Positions 32,660 through 44,071 of a stretch of 64,000 nt of DNA are shown piece after piece. A model generated the notes under the pieces. It was not told the DNA's origin and ran no database searches. It worked only from the letters and a program-made list of their open reading frames with translations. Source of the DNA: Zygnema circumcarinatum (taxonomy: Eukaryota; Streptophyta; Zygnematophyceae; Zygnematales; Zygnemataceae); assembly GCA_037447605.1 (NCBI GenBank), contig CM074806.1, positions 4,244,532-4,308,531 on the forward strand, given 5' to 3'. Position 1 is the stretch's first letter. Each line of letters opens with the position of its first letter. Made by a program: the position numbers and the translations under genes.

Positions 32660-33200
32660 TGCAGAAAGAGACCCTAACCCTGAACCCTAAACCCTAACCC
32701 TGAACCCTAAACCCTGCAATGAAAAGAGTAAAGAGGGGGAGGTGGAGGGGTGCAGCCGCTTACCATAGATAGCCTCCTGCTGTACTCTGGAAAGTAGAGA
32801 ATCCAAGTTCGATCCTTAGCTCTAACACCCCAATTCAGAACGCTTGCCTCTTTATCACTCAGGTTTAACAAAAAAAAAAAAAGCTGCTAAAAGCAGCTTT
32901 TTTTTTAAGCAGCTTTTTTTTTTTTAAAAGCTTTTTAAAAAAGCTGTATCCTGAACCCCAACCTCTAAAACCCTAAAACCTGAACCCCAAAACCTACAAA
33001 CCCTTATCCCCGCAATCCGCGAACCCCGCCAAGTTCTGAACCCTGCTCCCGGACAGCCTCCCAAGCTCTGGCCTCTCCCGGTCTGAGCCCCGGACCTTGC
33101 GGCTGTGCTCTGAACCATGAAGGGTTGCGCCCTAAACCCTGCCTCCCCCCCCCCTTAAACCTCCCCTCCCCTCTGCTCTGCTCTGGGCCCTGAACCCTAA
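32660..33200. repeat. degenerate telomere-like words and an A/T hairpin between divergent genes
   Basis: CCCTAACCCTGAACCCTAA-type words at 32670-32715 and 32950-33190 surround an inverted repeat at about 32870-32907 (poly-A plus GCTGCT, then AGCAGC plus poly-T). This is most of the 1.1-kb shared upstream region of TIM16 and the MMTAG2-like gene. Confidence 0.65.
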
Positions 33201-33264
33201 TTTTGTGAGAGCTGGAGCCTGTCTCGCAGTGGCGCCAGAAGTGGTCCACGATTTGACGCGTGGC

Positions 33265-33500
33265 TTGGGCATCCGTACATTGCAACATGGATCGCGCACT
33301 GTACCAACCATACAACATGGATCGTACTCAACCAATTTACCGTACATTCAAACATGGAAAAAACCCTGGGTAAATCGTATCCGACGTGGCAATTTTTGAT
33401 TGATTGTTGTATTCAACGGAATTTCGCGAGCTGGTACTTGACATGCACACGGAAATGGACATGGAGACGGAGAACGGCCCTGCAAGTATGTACGGTATTC
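33265..33500. promoter_or_regulatory. GTAC words upstream of the MMTAG2-like gene
   Basis: Six GTAC words (for example CCGTACATT near 33272 and 33340, TCGTACTC, TGTACGGT near 33490) in about 235 bases. They lie between the divergent TIM16 and MMTAG2-like starts. A regulatory role is inference. Confidence 0.3.
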
Positions 33501-33650
33501 AGAGACAAGGGCAGGGCAGGGCCTTGGAAACCCTAATTTTTTCTCGGTCCGTTGCAGGTTGGAGGGGTCAGAAGCAGAGCCGGAGGAGAGCATATTCCAT
33601 TTTTTGGGTGGTTTTTCCTCTGCACCGAGGGGGCGGGAGAGAGAGGCGTC

Positions 33651-35654
33651 ATGCATCATCCGGTCAGAGGCGGAGTTCGAGGAGGGAAAGACCGTAAGTC
33701 ATGCGTTTTTTGTACGGAAGAGAGAGAGAGTAGGGAGATGAGTCGGGGAGAGAGTGAGTGGTAGGGAGGGGAAATGGTATGGAAGGATGACTGAGAGCGG
33801 GGAGAGAGAGGCGGGGAGAGAGTGTTTATGTGGGGAGGGAGAAGGAGAGGGAGAAAGTAAGGAAGCTCGTGTCACCTTAGTCAGTAGCTTCTATTGCTAG
33901 GGCACAGTTATTCGTTTCTCGCCTGTTTAATTCTCTTAAAAAATATGCCGCTTCTTCCTTCTAACATCCCTTGCAGCTAAATTCAAGAAAGTAATTCAAC
34001 TTCGTGTTGAATGATGGAACTTCACAGAATTTAAATGGGATGATGTTAAAGCCGACAAGTATCGGGAGAACTACCTCGGCCACAGTCTCATGGCTCCAGT
34101 TGGCAGGTGGCAAAAAGGTGAGCCTTCTTTCTTAACATCCTGGAGCTGTTAGACTTATAAGGAAGAAGGGAGTAAGGACAGCAGCCTTAACAGTCCCTTG
34201 ACTCCTGTTCCTTTTCCTTTGTTTGTGCAGGCAAGGACTTGCATTGGTACGCGAGAGACGCAAAAGACTCCGCTGCGGATGCGGATGCCATGAGAGACGA
34301 GCTTAAGCGAGTTAAGGAGGAAGAAGAAAGTTTAATGGCAGAAGCTTTAGGATTGGCTCCCAAGAAAGATCGAGGGCCCAAACTTGGCGGGGCGAATTTA
34401 GATAAGCATGAATCGGAGCAGCTGTTCAAACGAGGGAAGACGACTGAGCAGGTGAAGCCGGAGTACGCGGAGGGGGAGAGAATTCAAGGCCTGGGATTTG
34501 CTCCGTAAGTGCTACTTGGAAGACCCTTCAACCTTGAAATTGTAGTCGTGCTTGACCCCATAAATCCATTGAAATTTATTGAAATTATTGAAGACTGCTG
34601 TTTGTGACATTCACTCAATCATGTGTTTCCTTAAGAAGATCGACAGTCAGACAGTTAGCAGGAAATTCACTGGAATTCATTCGTGATGGCAATTGATCAT
34701 GAATCAGGGTAACAGAAAAAATCTGCTCACATGTCTGGAAACAGTACTGTCCAAAAGTAATTTGTTTCATTTATTTTAACGGAGAAGTTCTTATGCCCTT
34801 CTTAATATGGAAGTTGGCACTGCTGCTTGTGTCTCTGCAGCGCTCCATTTCATGTAGCGAATAAAGGAGCAAGCAAGGCTCTGGAAGGGAGTCGCAAGGC
34901 TGATAAGGAAGCACAAGGTCTTGACGAAGGAAGAGCAGCGACACATACGAAAGGAAAAGAAGCCGCTAAACAGGAAATAAATTCACTTAAGTCGAAGCAA
35001 GAAGGGGAAGAGGATAGGGAGGAGGGAGCAGGTGGAGGAGAGGAGGGAGAGAAGGCAAGAAGGCCGCGAAAAAGCCACCAACAGAAAAAGCAGGAAAAGC
35101 TAGAGCGAATGGAAAGGTTGAAGGGCAAAGTGAAGGTGGGAAAAAGAGATTTGAAAAGGCAGAGGAGGGAAGAGAGGACAGCGAGGAAGAGGGCGAGGAG
35201 AGCGGAAAGGAGAGCCTTGGAGGAAGCGAATCAGAGTAGTGAGACGAGCTCAAGTGAAGACGAGAAGTCTGACAAACTTAAGGAGAGAGATGAGAAAGAG
35301 GCAACTGTTAGGATGGGTGAGGCTGGAGAGAGGGAACTCGGCACAAGCAGCGAGAGGGAGGGGACGGAGAGTATGAGGGACAGGGATCGGGAGAGTGATA
35401 GAGTGAGTAGAAGGAAGAGAGACATTGGTACTGAGGATTGTAGAGAGAAGGACCGAGGGACGGAAAGGCGAAGAAGTGAGGAAAAAGAGCCGACACGTCG
35501 AAGTGAGGGGACAGAGAGCAGACAGGAGAGACACAGAGAGAGACGGAGGGAAGCGGGACGGACCGAAAAAGGCGTGAGTGAGAGTGGGAGAAAGAGAAGT
35601 AGAGAGGTAGATGGTCGGCCAAAAATGAAGAGGCACGACTCTGAGGATGATTAG
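33651..35654 (+). CDS. MMTAG2-family protein (C1orf35-like) with RS-like tail
   Basis: Four exons join in phase: 33651-33693, 34028-34117, 34231-34504 and 34841-35654, giving 406 residues. The start [20 protein letters not shown], then [20 protein letters not shown] and LHWYARD, match the N-terminal domain of multiple myeloma tumour-associated protein 2, a conserved nuclear or nucleolar family of unclear function. The second half is a long charged tail. It first has K/R-rich helix-like stretches and then many Arg-Glu, Arg-Asp and Ser-Arg pairs, like splicing-associated proteins, ending [12 protein letters not shown]. The start is fixed by the family: the first exon is only 14 codons. TIM16 lies divergently 1.1 kb away. 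Confidence 0.88.
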
Positions 35655-36232
35655 CCCCCCTTTCTTTTCCTTTTCGTCTTTTCTTGTTACTGCTTTTGTG
35701 AGGGCTACTGGTGCCAAGCCTTCAGAGCTCTAAGATAGACCTGGAAGAAATCAAACTCCTTAGGTTTTGTCGATCTATAGGGTTTTTTGCTTATTTGACA
35801 GTCTGAATAAATTGCTCACTCGCAATTCCTTTTCTGCGCTTTTCAAGGCGTTTTTGACAATCAAAGGACAACGTGTTTCCAAATCGATTCTCCCTTCCAA
35901 TTTCAAAGAATTGTTCAACAGGTGAAAGTGCCTGCTCATTCAAGGCTCTGTCGGTAGAATAAGAAACCATTAAAACCGCGTCATACAGTCAGTTATTCTC
36001 CTGCTCCGTTCAGGATTCTGAACCTGTCGTACACAATATCAAGGAATTAACTTAAACCTGAATTAACAAAACAGTGCGCGGAACAAAGTTCATGAAGCTG
36101 TATACTGTTCACAGTTGCAGTAGCTACATTTCGATTGAGTACGACGAGAGAGCACCCTAAACACTAGTCAAATTGCATTGACTTATCGCTTACCAGAGCT
36201 GAGCAAGCCTGGTTCCTGCTTAAAGTATTGTG
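35655..36232. other. spacer between convergent genes
   Basis: About 580 bases between the stop codons of the MMTAG2-like and CRR42-like genes. Nothing beyond ordinary 3' flanks was seen; AATAAATTG at about 35806 could serve in polyadenylation. Confidence 0.4.
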
Positions 36233-37103
36233 TTATGTCTCCAACGGGCTGAAGTACTTCCTGTCAAGAAGGTAAGCCCCTGTTGCAAACCGGATAGCCC
36301 AAACATCCTTCGGTCTTTTGTCAAGTATCCTGCATCCAAACTCCATACAATCCCAAACAGTTATTCGAGAAAATGATCAACTGGCGAACCGACAAAGCCT
36401 GCACAGAAAACAGAAGCTACTAAATGATCATACTTCTGCAGACCTCCTCAAATAGAGAAGGGGAATCCGTTCAGAACCAGCAATAACATATCGCGTTGGC
36501 CAAAGCAAAACCTAGAAATGTTACCATGCCCACCTGCCAGCATCTCCAACTTTTACAATGTCTTCATTCAGTCTCATCATCGGCATTGGCTCCGCCGTTT
36601 TCACATATGGAGGAGCCTCGATAATAATTATAGGACTTCCCACCTCAAGTTCTTGGCCTTTCCTCTCTCCCGCAGAATCAGGGCCTGAAACAAGCAAATT
36701 CAAGTGAGAAAAATTTGGTAAAGCTTGCTGATAAATAATCAGGTTTACATGATAAATATGAGATTAGCTAAACAGTTGCGCCACATGAGGACAGTTGAAG
36801 ACAGGGTTATCCACAACGCTGACAACTTTGCATGAAAAAAATATACAAGGTCCTCGATTCAGCCATTGCAAGTCCACCTGCAGGTGTGATCTTCCTACCT
36901 TCTCCCGCCATGGCTGCAAGGGCTCCGACCCCGACAGTCCAGCGATTCCGCGCAGATGGTCGGAAGACACATTGTGTATGCGAGGCCGTTTTTTTTGAGC
37001 TGGTTTTGGTGAAAGAAGAAGGGGGACCAAGGCCGAAGGACGGAGAGAAGGCCTTGGAGGAGGCGGCTACAGGAAGGCCACACGCAGGAATGCAGGCAGC
37101 CAT
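36233..37103 (-). CDS. CRR42: CRR42-like (DUF3148) plastid protein
   Basis: Three exons join in phase on the minus strand: 37103-36899, 36684-36534 and 36329-36233, giving 150 residues. The last ~70 residues form the small domain shared by cyanobacterial DUF3148 proteins and plant CRR42, with IEAPPYVKTAEPMPMMR, VKVGDAGRILDKRPKDVW and RFATGAYLLDRKYFSPLE. In plants CRR42 is an assembly factor for the stromal arm of the chloroplast NDH complex. The first ~65 residues are Ser/Ala/Lys-rich with few acids and end in hydrophobic residues, a likely chloroplast transit peptide. It is divergent from the CIPK gene, with a possible transposable element between. The assignment rests on recalled family motifs; another DUF3148-type protein is possible. 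Confidence 0.8.
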
Positions 37104-37140
37104 ACTTCTTGTCGGCTTGCAACTCCTGATGTCTTCTTCC

Positions 37141-37305
37141 TAACCCTAACCCTAATTCCAGCCCTAATTCAAACCCCGACCTTAATTCCAACCCTAATTC
37201 CAAACCCCAATTCCAACCATAACCCTGATTTCAACCCTAACCCTAACCCTATTCCTAATTCTAACCTCCAACCCTAATTCTAACCCTAACTCTGACCCTA
37301 ACCCT
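37141..37305. repeat. degenerate telomere-like CCCTAA/CCAACCCTAATTC array
   Basis: Repeated variants of AACCCTAA and TTCCAACCCTAATTC directly upstream of the CRR42-like start codon, abutting the left end of the element at 37306. Confidence 0.85.
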
Positions 37306-38209
37306 CAGGGTGCGTTTTCATGGTCCAACTTCATTCATTTCGTTGAACGAATGCTGATGTGGTTCAACATTGCTGATGCAACTTCGCACGTGCGAACGGT
37401 GGATCGGGTTCCCGAAACCCTAAATAATGCGGATTTCGCTTTCGTGCCCGAATAGAAAAATGGGGTAAACTTGCGAGATCCAAATTATTAACGAAATAAC
37501 GCCACGTGGCACACCCAGCGGAAGCGCGATTAGGGTTTAGGGCTGAGTTAGAAGAAAATTCTCTCCGACACGTCGGCATTCGTGGTTCAGAATGTACCAC
37601 GAATGCCGACGTGGAAGCCACGTGGCGATTTCTCTTTGGCGAACGTGGCGCCCTCCGACATTCAGCCGGCTCTCACGTGCGAGCGGTTTTCATTCAACAT
37701 CGTTCAACCGGTTGAATGTAAAAACTTCGACCATCTCCTCGTGGTTCCCCATGCTGACTTTGTCCATGTACATTTGATGGCGTCGCCATCGTGTGATCGA
37801 TGCCCCATCTTCCCTTTTTTATTTTGTTCCTTTGTGACCGGTTCTTAGTGGTTCCCCACGCTGATTTTGTCCATGTACATTTGATGGCATCATCGCCATC
37901 GTGAGATCAATGCCACATCCTCTTTCTTAATAGGGGGAGTCAGACCTTGACCATCGTTTACGAAATTCCCGAATTCATACTAAAAGTCACTTCTTTCGTG
38001 TACGAATTCCGGGTCGGGATCTGCGGCTCCGCCGATCCCAGCCGTACCGAAATGCGTACCTAGCCAATGCTTAATTCGCCCGACGGGCTTACGAAATTGA
38101 TTGGCGTCAAGGTCTGACTCCCCCTAATAAACAAACTTCGGTTTCGGAGGTTTGCGAACTCTCCGCAGCGGTTTCCAACTTTTTCATTCAACCATGAAAA
38201 CGTGCCCTA
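37306..38209. mobile_element. possible hAT-like MITE, 904 bp
   Basis: The left end CAGGGTGCGTTTTCATGGT and the right end, read inward, TAGGGCACGTTTTCATGGTT are inverted matches. CAGGG/TAGGG ends are common in hAT elements. A clear 8-bp target duplication is not visible, and there is no coding capacity. Inside lie two direct ~65-bp copies (37738-37803 and 37850-37915) containing TTTGTCCATGTACATTTGAT. A related sequence lies at 45530-45600. Confidence 0.55.
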
Positions 38210-38220
38210 ACCATAAGTCC

Positions 38221-38545
38221 GTACATATGTACCTCATGTATGTACAGTACACGTGGCGAGTCACATTGGCTAAAACTTCGCGGTAGAAGCAGAAGGCCCT
38301 CCCAAATCTTTTGGCTCCCAGCTCCAGGGAACGGTACGGCCGTTTCGTACAGGTGGTCGTACAGGTTGAACTTTCCCTCGAACGAGTGCCGCCGAATGGA
38401 GCGCAGAGCCTGACAAAAAGATGGTCCTCCTGTCAACTGAAAGGTAACCGTAGGTATTTATGTACGAATCGTACATGGTTTCGTACAAAATGTGTACGAT
38501 ACAGTACAAAATCTTGTAGAATGGTTGACGTTTCGTGATTCCGTA
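38221..38545. promoter_or_regulatory. GTAC cluster 5' of the CIPK gene
   Basis: Thirteen GTAC words in 325 bases (about 1.3 expected), including ATGTACGAATCGTACATGG and TCGTACAAAATGTGTACGAT. It ends about 300 bases before the CIPK start codon. Plant SBP-box factors use a GTAC core; the role here is inference. Confidence 0.5.
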
Positions 38546-38839
38546 CAGTGTCTCCTGTGTGCTGAAGCTGTCAGCTGCTGTCAGCAAATGCAAACTGGTA
38601 ATACTCGCTTGCTTTACAGGTGTTGCAGCTGAACGGTTGGATTTTGATTTTGAAGGAATGGTACTGGAATGATTAGACTCTGTTTTTTTGTTTCTAAGGA
38701 AGAGCGCCTGTTTGTTTATTATTGTTGATTTGTAAATAGAAGTTATTTTGCAGTTGTAAGCAAAGGAATGTGAGGCAGTTGAGTTCGTGTGTCTGCATTT
38801 CTGCAAGAGCAAGCCTCTCTGCATTATTCGGCTGCCGCC

Positions 38840-41800
38840 ATGGAAAATGCGGTACGGAGAGTTGGAAAATATGAGCTCGGGCGGACGCTTGGCGAAGGCA
38901 CGTTTGCAAAAGTGAAGTTTGCAACGAATACAGAAACCGGAGAGAGCGTGGCGATGAAAGTGCTGGACAAAGAGAAGATTCTGAAGCACAAGATGGTGGA
39001 TCAGGTCAGCTTCTTTTTCATCAGCGTTCGTCCTAATGCGCTTTTCGTAGTTCTCCGTCATCATCCATCGGCCTTTTAACCTTGCAAGCTCGTTGAAGGC
39101 TTCTAAATAATGTGGATCTTGTCGAAATGAGCGACCTTCCTTTCTTACTTGATTACTTTTCCGTGCTGTCTCGGGCTCTCCTTGCCCTCTGGATTAGAAA
39201 TGCGTGCATGTTTGGAAGATATGACACGCCAACTGTCAAGTCTATTGCAAAATTGTTTTTTTCTTGCTTGTTTTTCTGCTTCTACAAAATGATGCTGAGG
39301 TAGGGTGTATCCGGAAACTGAATCCGCATCCAAACAAGCCTTCAATCTGTCCTTTTGGCGATGCAGATAAAGCGGGAGATATCAATCATGAAGCTTGTGA
39401 GGCATCCACATGTTGTACGTTTGCACGAGGTAAATCGCTTTCCTAGCTCTCGCTGGCCTCCTTTACGACAGTCGGCGGCAAAGCGTTATTTCAGTGTGCT
39501 ACATTCTAGAATGTCAGTTTTTGTGGAAACAATTTTTTTACGCTTCGTTTCTGATAATCCACGCCTCGCTTCCTTCCATTTCTGATCTAGGTGTTGGCTT
39601 CTCGGACTAAAATCTACATAGTGTTGGAGTTTGTGACTGGTGGCGAATTGTTCGACAAAATTGTAAGTCGCAGCCCGTGAGCATTTTGTCTCTCTTGACG
39701 AAACAAGCTGAAAGTGTAGTGGAAGGTTGGGACTCAGGTCGAGTGATATTACCAGCTTAAACGTGAGTTTTAGCGAATCGAAGTACGCAAGGTGGCTTAG
39801 TTTAAAGGATTCGATAGAGCTTGAAAGTGCAATGTTTTCACCGTCATGATAGTTTCAAATTGTCTTTGCAGGTGCATGAGGGAAAATTAAGCGAAGATGA
39901 GTCTCGAAGGTATTTTCAGCAGCTGATAGATGCTGTGGAATTCTGCCACAAAAAGGGCGTTTACCATAGAGATCTGAAGGTAAGACATTTATTTATTGTC
40001 TTTAGCTAATCTGGAGCACCTCAAATTAAATGAGTTCTATACCACACCCCCACACACTCCCCCCTTTCTCATTTCTCCCTGCCATTGCTTTGGAGTTCCA
40101 TTAGGCCTCAGCTTATCCTTTGCTGAATATTCAGATTTTTTTCATTTGCTCTGCAAAAATTGACATCAGTAAACGTTCTCTGTTTTACAGCCTGAAAATT
40201 TATTAGTTGACTCCGATGGCGACTTAAAGATATCAGATTTTGGCCTTAGTGCACTTCCTCAGCAAGTTAGGGTGAGTCCCTTCCTATTCCTAACATATGC
40301 AAGGCGAGATGCAGGTTATGTCAACCTTCGGCAGATTCTGATAAAAATGCAAGCGAGAAATGCTTCTTCTGTTTGACGCTTTATGTCACTGCAATTCTTG
40401 GATGTCCAAGTTCTGCTTATGAGCTAAACTTCTAGATCAGCGATTACAAAACCAACGTGCCACTTTCGTGAAAGAATGCACCCTTGTCCCTCTGCAGGAT
40501 GATGGACTCCTCCACACAACTTGCGGTACTCCAAATTATGTTGCTCCAGAGGTGAGTGGTTCATAGGCACGCCTGTCAATATCTAGACAAGTAGTTCTTG
40601 TCTCGAATTGTGAAATTCAGTATGACTTGTCTTGGCTGAGGTGCTTTAAGCCAATCTTTCTTGCTTTAAACCAACATCAAGCATTTCGAAGAGTTTTCCC
40701 TTTACTCCAGCATGCCGTCCTTGTACATAATGAAGCAATATGTGGAGCACTGTGCAGGTTTTGAACGACAGAGGCTACGATGGAGCCATGGCAGATTTCT
40801 GGTCGTGTGGTGTAATCCTTTATGTGCTTATGGCAGGCTTTCTGCCTTTCGACGAGGCAGACCTCATGACCCTTTATAAAAAGGTGTAGTTTAATCTGAA
40901 TGGCCCTTACTTGGATTTTGTTCATATGTTTTCTTGTCATCCACAGTCTGAAGTACGTTGTTGTGTCGGAAGTTGATGCAGCCCGTGATACCCATTCCAC
41001 TCTTTATCCTGCTTAGGTATTAATTTGTACGTTGTATCTTCTTCCTCAGTGAGAAATCTTAAGATGTTTGAGGACCTAAGAAGCATATCATATCTTGGAG
41101 ACAAGTGCTTGATGAGCAATCTAATAATGTTATAGAAGAAACAGCAGTGTTCCTTTTATCCAAGCAGTGACACGAATAGCAAAATAGGCCCACTTACCTC
41201 TACATGTTTTTGCCCATGGTTCGATTTACTCGCAGATCCATAATGCCGAATTCCGCTGTCCTTCGTGGTTCTCTCCTGGAGCAAAACACTTAATACTAAA
41301 AATTTTGAATCCAAATCCAAAAACGGTGAGTGTTGTTCAGACTGCCCATGATGATCGGAAGCTTCTAATAATGTGTTTGAGATGAAGCAGGTTTTGTCTC
41401 TGTAGGATTGACATGCCGTGGGATTCAACAATACGTCAGGTTTAGAGATTGTTGTTTATGTTCAGATTACTGGCGTTTTGCATTGCAATAGTCTGTCCTT
41501 TGAGCATCGGTCTGTCTGTGCATGTTCCTTAAGGGCGAAGCACAGGGTTGCAGAGGATAAAGTACGAAGAAATACAGAAAGATGAGTGGTTCTCGGTGGG
41601 CTACAAACCTTCGCAAAAAAGCGCTACGGAACACACCAACTTGGATGACGTTGATGCTGTCTTCAGCAATTCTGAGGTGTGCAAGTCTATCCAGCCATTT
41701 AGGTGACTTGGACGACTGGAATTCTGGGGGATGCTCAGATTATGGACATCACCATCCAGGCAGCTTGAGCAAAGTTTTAAAGGGTGCTTGCATGATTTAG

Positions 41801-44071
41801 GGTTGCGGATGTTGGCTGTTGGAGACTTGATCCCTTGATCCCTTGATCCCTTGATCCTTTGATATATATATTGGATTTACTAACAATCAACATATTTGGA
41901 TTAGCAATGGACTCTCAATCTACTAAGGGTACAGAAAGGAAAAAACGTAGGAAGGAATACGTTAAACAATGGAATGGAATGAACTGAATGGAGTCGATGG
42001 GAATGGTTGATCTATCGATTTTTCAGGCAAACCATTTCGCCCTCCTATCACTGCTTCCACTCTCCTCTGCTGCCTCTGTTGACCTTCTGCTGTCAATGCA
42101 TTCTCTTCAGATGTTATACTCTAATATTGTATGGGTCGGAGGGGGTTGCCTTACTGCCTACAGGATCAGCATGTGGTGGACAAGAAGGAGACGAAAGAAG
42201 TAGGACCCGAGGCCATGAATGCATTTGAGCTGATCGCTCTCTCTCAGGGACTGCAGCTTGGCGCCATTTTTGAAAAGAAGCAGGTATGGCAACTACTTTT
42301 TCCTTTCTTTTTCTTGATACATGCGCTGGGATAACTTGGTCGAGAATGACCTGAGAACGAATCATTCTTCGTAAGGATTTTTTTCGTGAGAATGTTGCAC
42401 TCTTAGGAGATCGATGAGCGACAGACTAAGGTTGTAAGGACAGAGCTTGAAAATTTTAGAGAGTTTGTAGCGTGCATTCGCTTGCATATACAGCGGTATT
42501 GTTCATGTTTAATAAGTCCAATTGTGGGATACGAAGCTTGCCATGCATTCTTCAAACAGTTTTCAACCTGTTCAGTGAACTCATCGATGATATCGCTATG
42601 TTTTGTGTATCGTCTGTCCACTTCCATAAGTCAGGTGTAGTTAGTGTTTGACGTTAGCTATTTGTTAAAGGGATGCAGCGGCAAGATTTGGTCAAGCGAC
42701 AAACGCGGTTTACTTCTAAAGCATCGCCGAAGGAGATTTTGACAAAGTTGGAAACGGCTGCCAAGGCTATAGGATTTGCGGTACAGATAAGAAATTTCAA
42801 GGTATAGTTAGTCCTGCATCCAACAAATGAAAAATGCCTACAAATTTCAAACTCGAGGACTAGTAGACCTGCCTTTCCGTCAGTCCTTCTCTAAAACCGT
42901 CAAGTGAATTTAAGTAGAACTTGACCCATTGCTAAAAGGCTAGTGAATGTTTTGATCACCCGCTTACGCTCCTTCAAGAATTGCATATTTACTTGCGTTG
43001 TGTGTGGATTCGTGCTTTGCAGATGAGATTGGAAAGCGCAGCGACTGGCAGGATGGGCTTTGTATCAGTGGCTGTGCAGGTAACCCCCTTTGGCTCCCTT
43101 TGGTGTTAACATAGTCAGGTTCTTGCAGAAGCATAGTAGGATCTTTTCAAGCGTCCATAATTTGCGCACAGTGGTCATACTTGGAATGTTTTTCAATCAT
43201 CAAAGAGTGACGCGTGAAAGCGAGAGGAAGTATTTCAGCCTTTCCAGCTGATTTTCAAGTCCCTGAAAGTGCTTCTGTGAATGAACACAGTATAACCCAT
43301 AAACCATTGAAAACAAATTCATTTCTGGCTGAAATAGTTTGGACCTCTGTGTTCTCGAAGCCGGAAAAGTTCATGCTCAAGGAGAGTTTGCTTTCAGGAT
43401 GCATTTTATGTCCTTTGCTACATCGATTCTGTTTCTTCGTTTCCTTAACATTCTAACAATGTCACATCTCTTTAATTCCTTTTCCGGGGCCGGACCCGTC
43501 TCCTATTTGACAATGAACGAGTGATGAATGGCTTTCAGGTCTTTGAAGTAGCTCCGGGACTTTACATGGTGGAAGTTCGTAAGGCTGCGGGGGATACCCT
43601 CGAGTATCACAAGGTGACAATTTGACTGCGCCTGTTATTGTTTCCTATTTCTTCCACTCCTGCTCTCTCTCTCTCTCTCTCTCCCCCTCCCCCCCTTTCC
43701 TCTCTTGCGCGCTTGTGCACACTTGTCTTGTGTGCCCCCACTCGTCTCTCGCTTTCCATATCTCTCCCTATCTCTCATTCTCTCCTTCTGTTCGGTCTCT
43801 GTGCGTTGCTCCCTTCCCCTCCCCCGTCCTGTTGCGTCTCATCATCTCGCCTGCTTGCTTAAAGGTCGAGGCAAAGGAAGATGTCCTCCTTTGCCTCTCT
43901 GTAGACTCACCCAAAGCTGAGCCTTATTGTGTACCTGTCGGCTTCTCGCAGTTCTACAAGGAGCTATATGCGCGCGTGAAGAATTTGGTGTGGAAGGTGG
44001 AAATGGAGACGGAGACAGAGCAAAAACCGCCAAGGGCAGGGCCGCTGGTAGCTGCAAAGGTGGAATTTTAG
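38840..44071 (+). CDS. CIPK: CBL-interacting protein kinase (CIPK/SnRK3, SOS2-like)
   Basis: Ser/Thr kinase activated by calcium-loaded CBL proteins. Fourteen exons join in phase: 38840-39004, 39367-39429, 39591-39662, 39872-39979, 40191-40271, 40498-40551, 40758-40883, 41236-41325, 41554-41676, 42164-42283, 42679-42801, 43023-43079, 43539-43613 and 43952-44071, giving 458 residues. It shows a Gly-rich loop (GEGTFAKV), catalytic Lys40, HRDLKPEN with Asp134, DFG at 152-154, and the activation loop [18 protein letters not shown] typical of this family. The NAF (FISL) CBL-binding motif is [12 protein letters not shown] at 312-323, and the phosphatase-interaction region starts VKRQTRF. The end, DTLEYHKFYKELY, matches SOS2-type kinases. 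Acceptor choice at 42678 adds two residues after the NAF motif. A CBL gene lies about 6 kb downstream, convergent. Confidence 0.95.

Noticed and set aside
32760-32830. tRNA gene (AGTTCGATCC word)
   Set aside because: No cloverleaf stems or A box could be formed around the B-box-like word.
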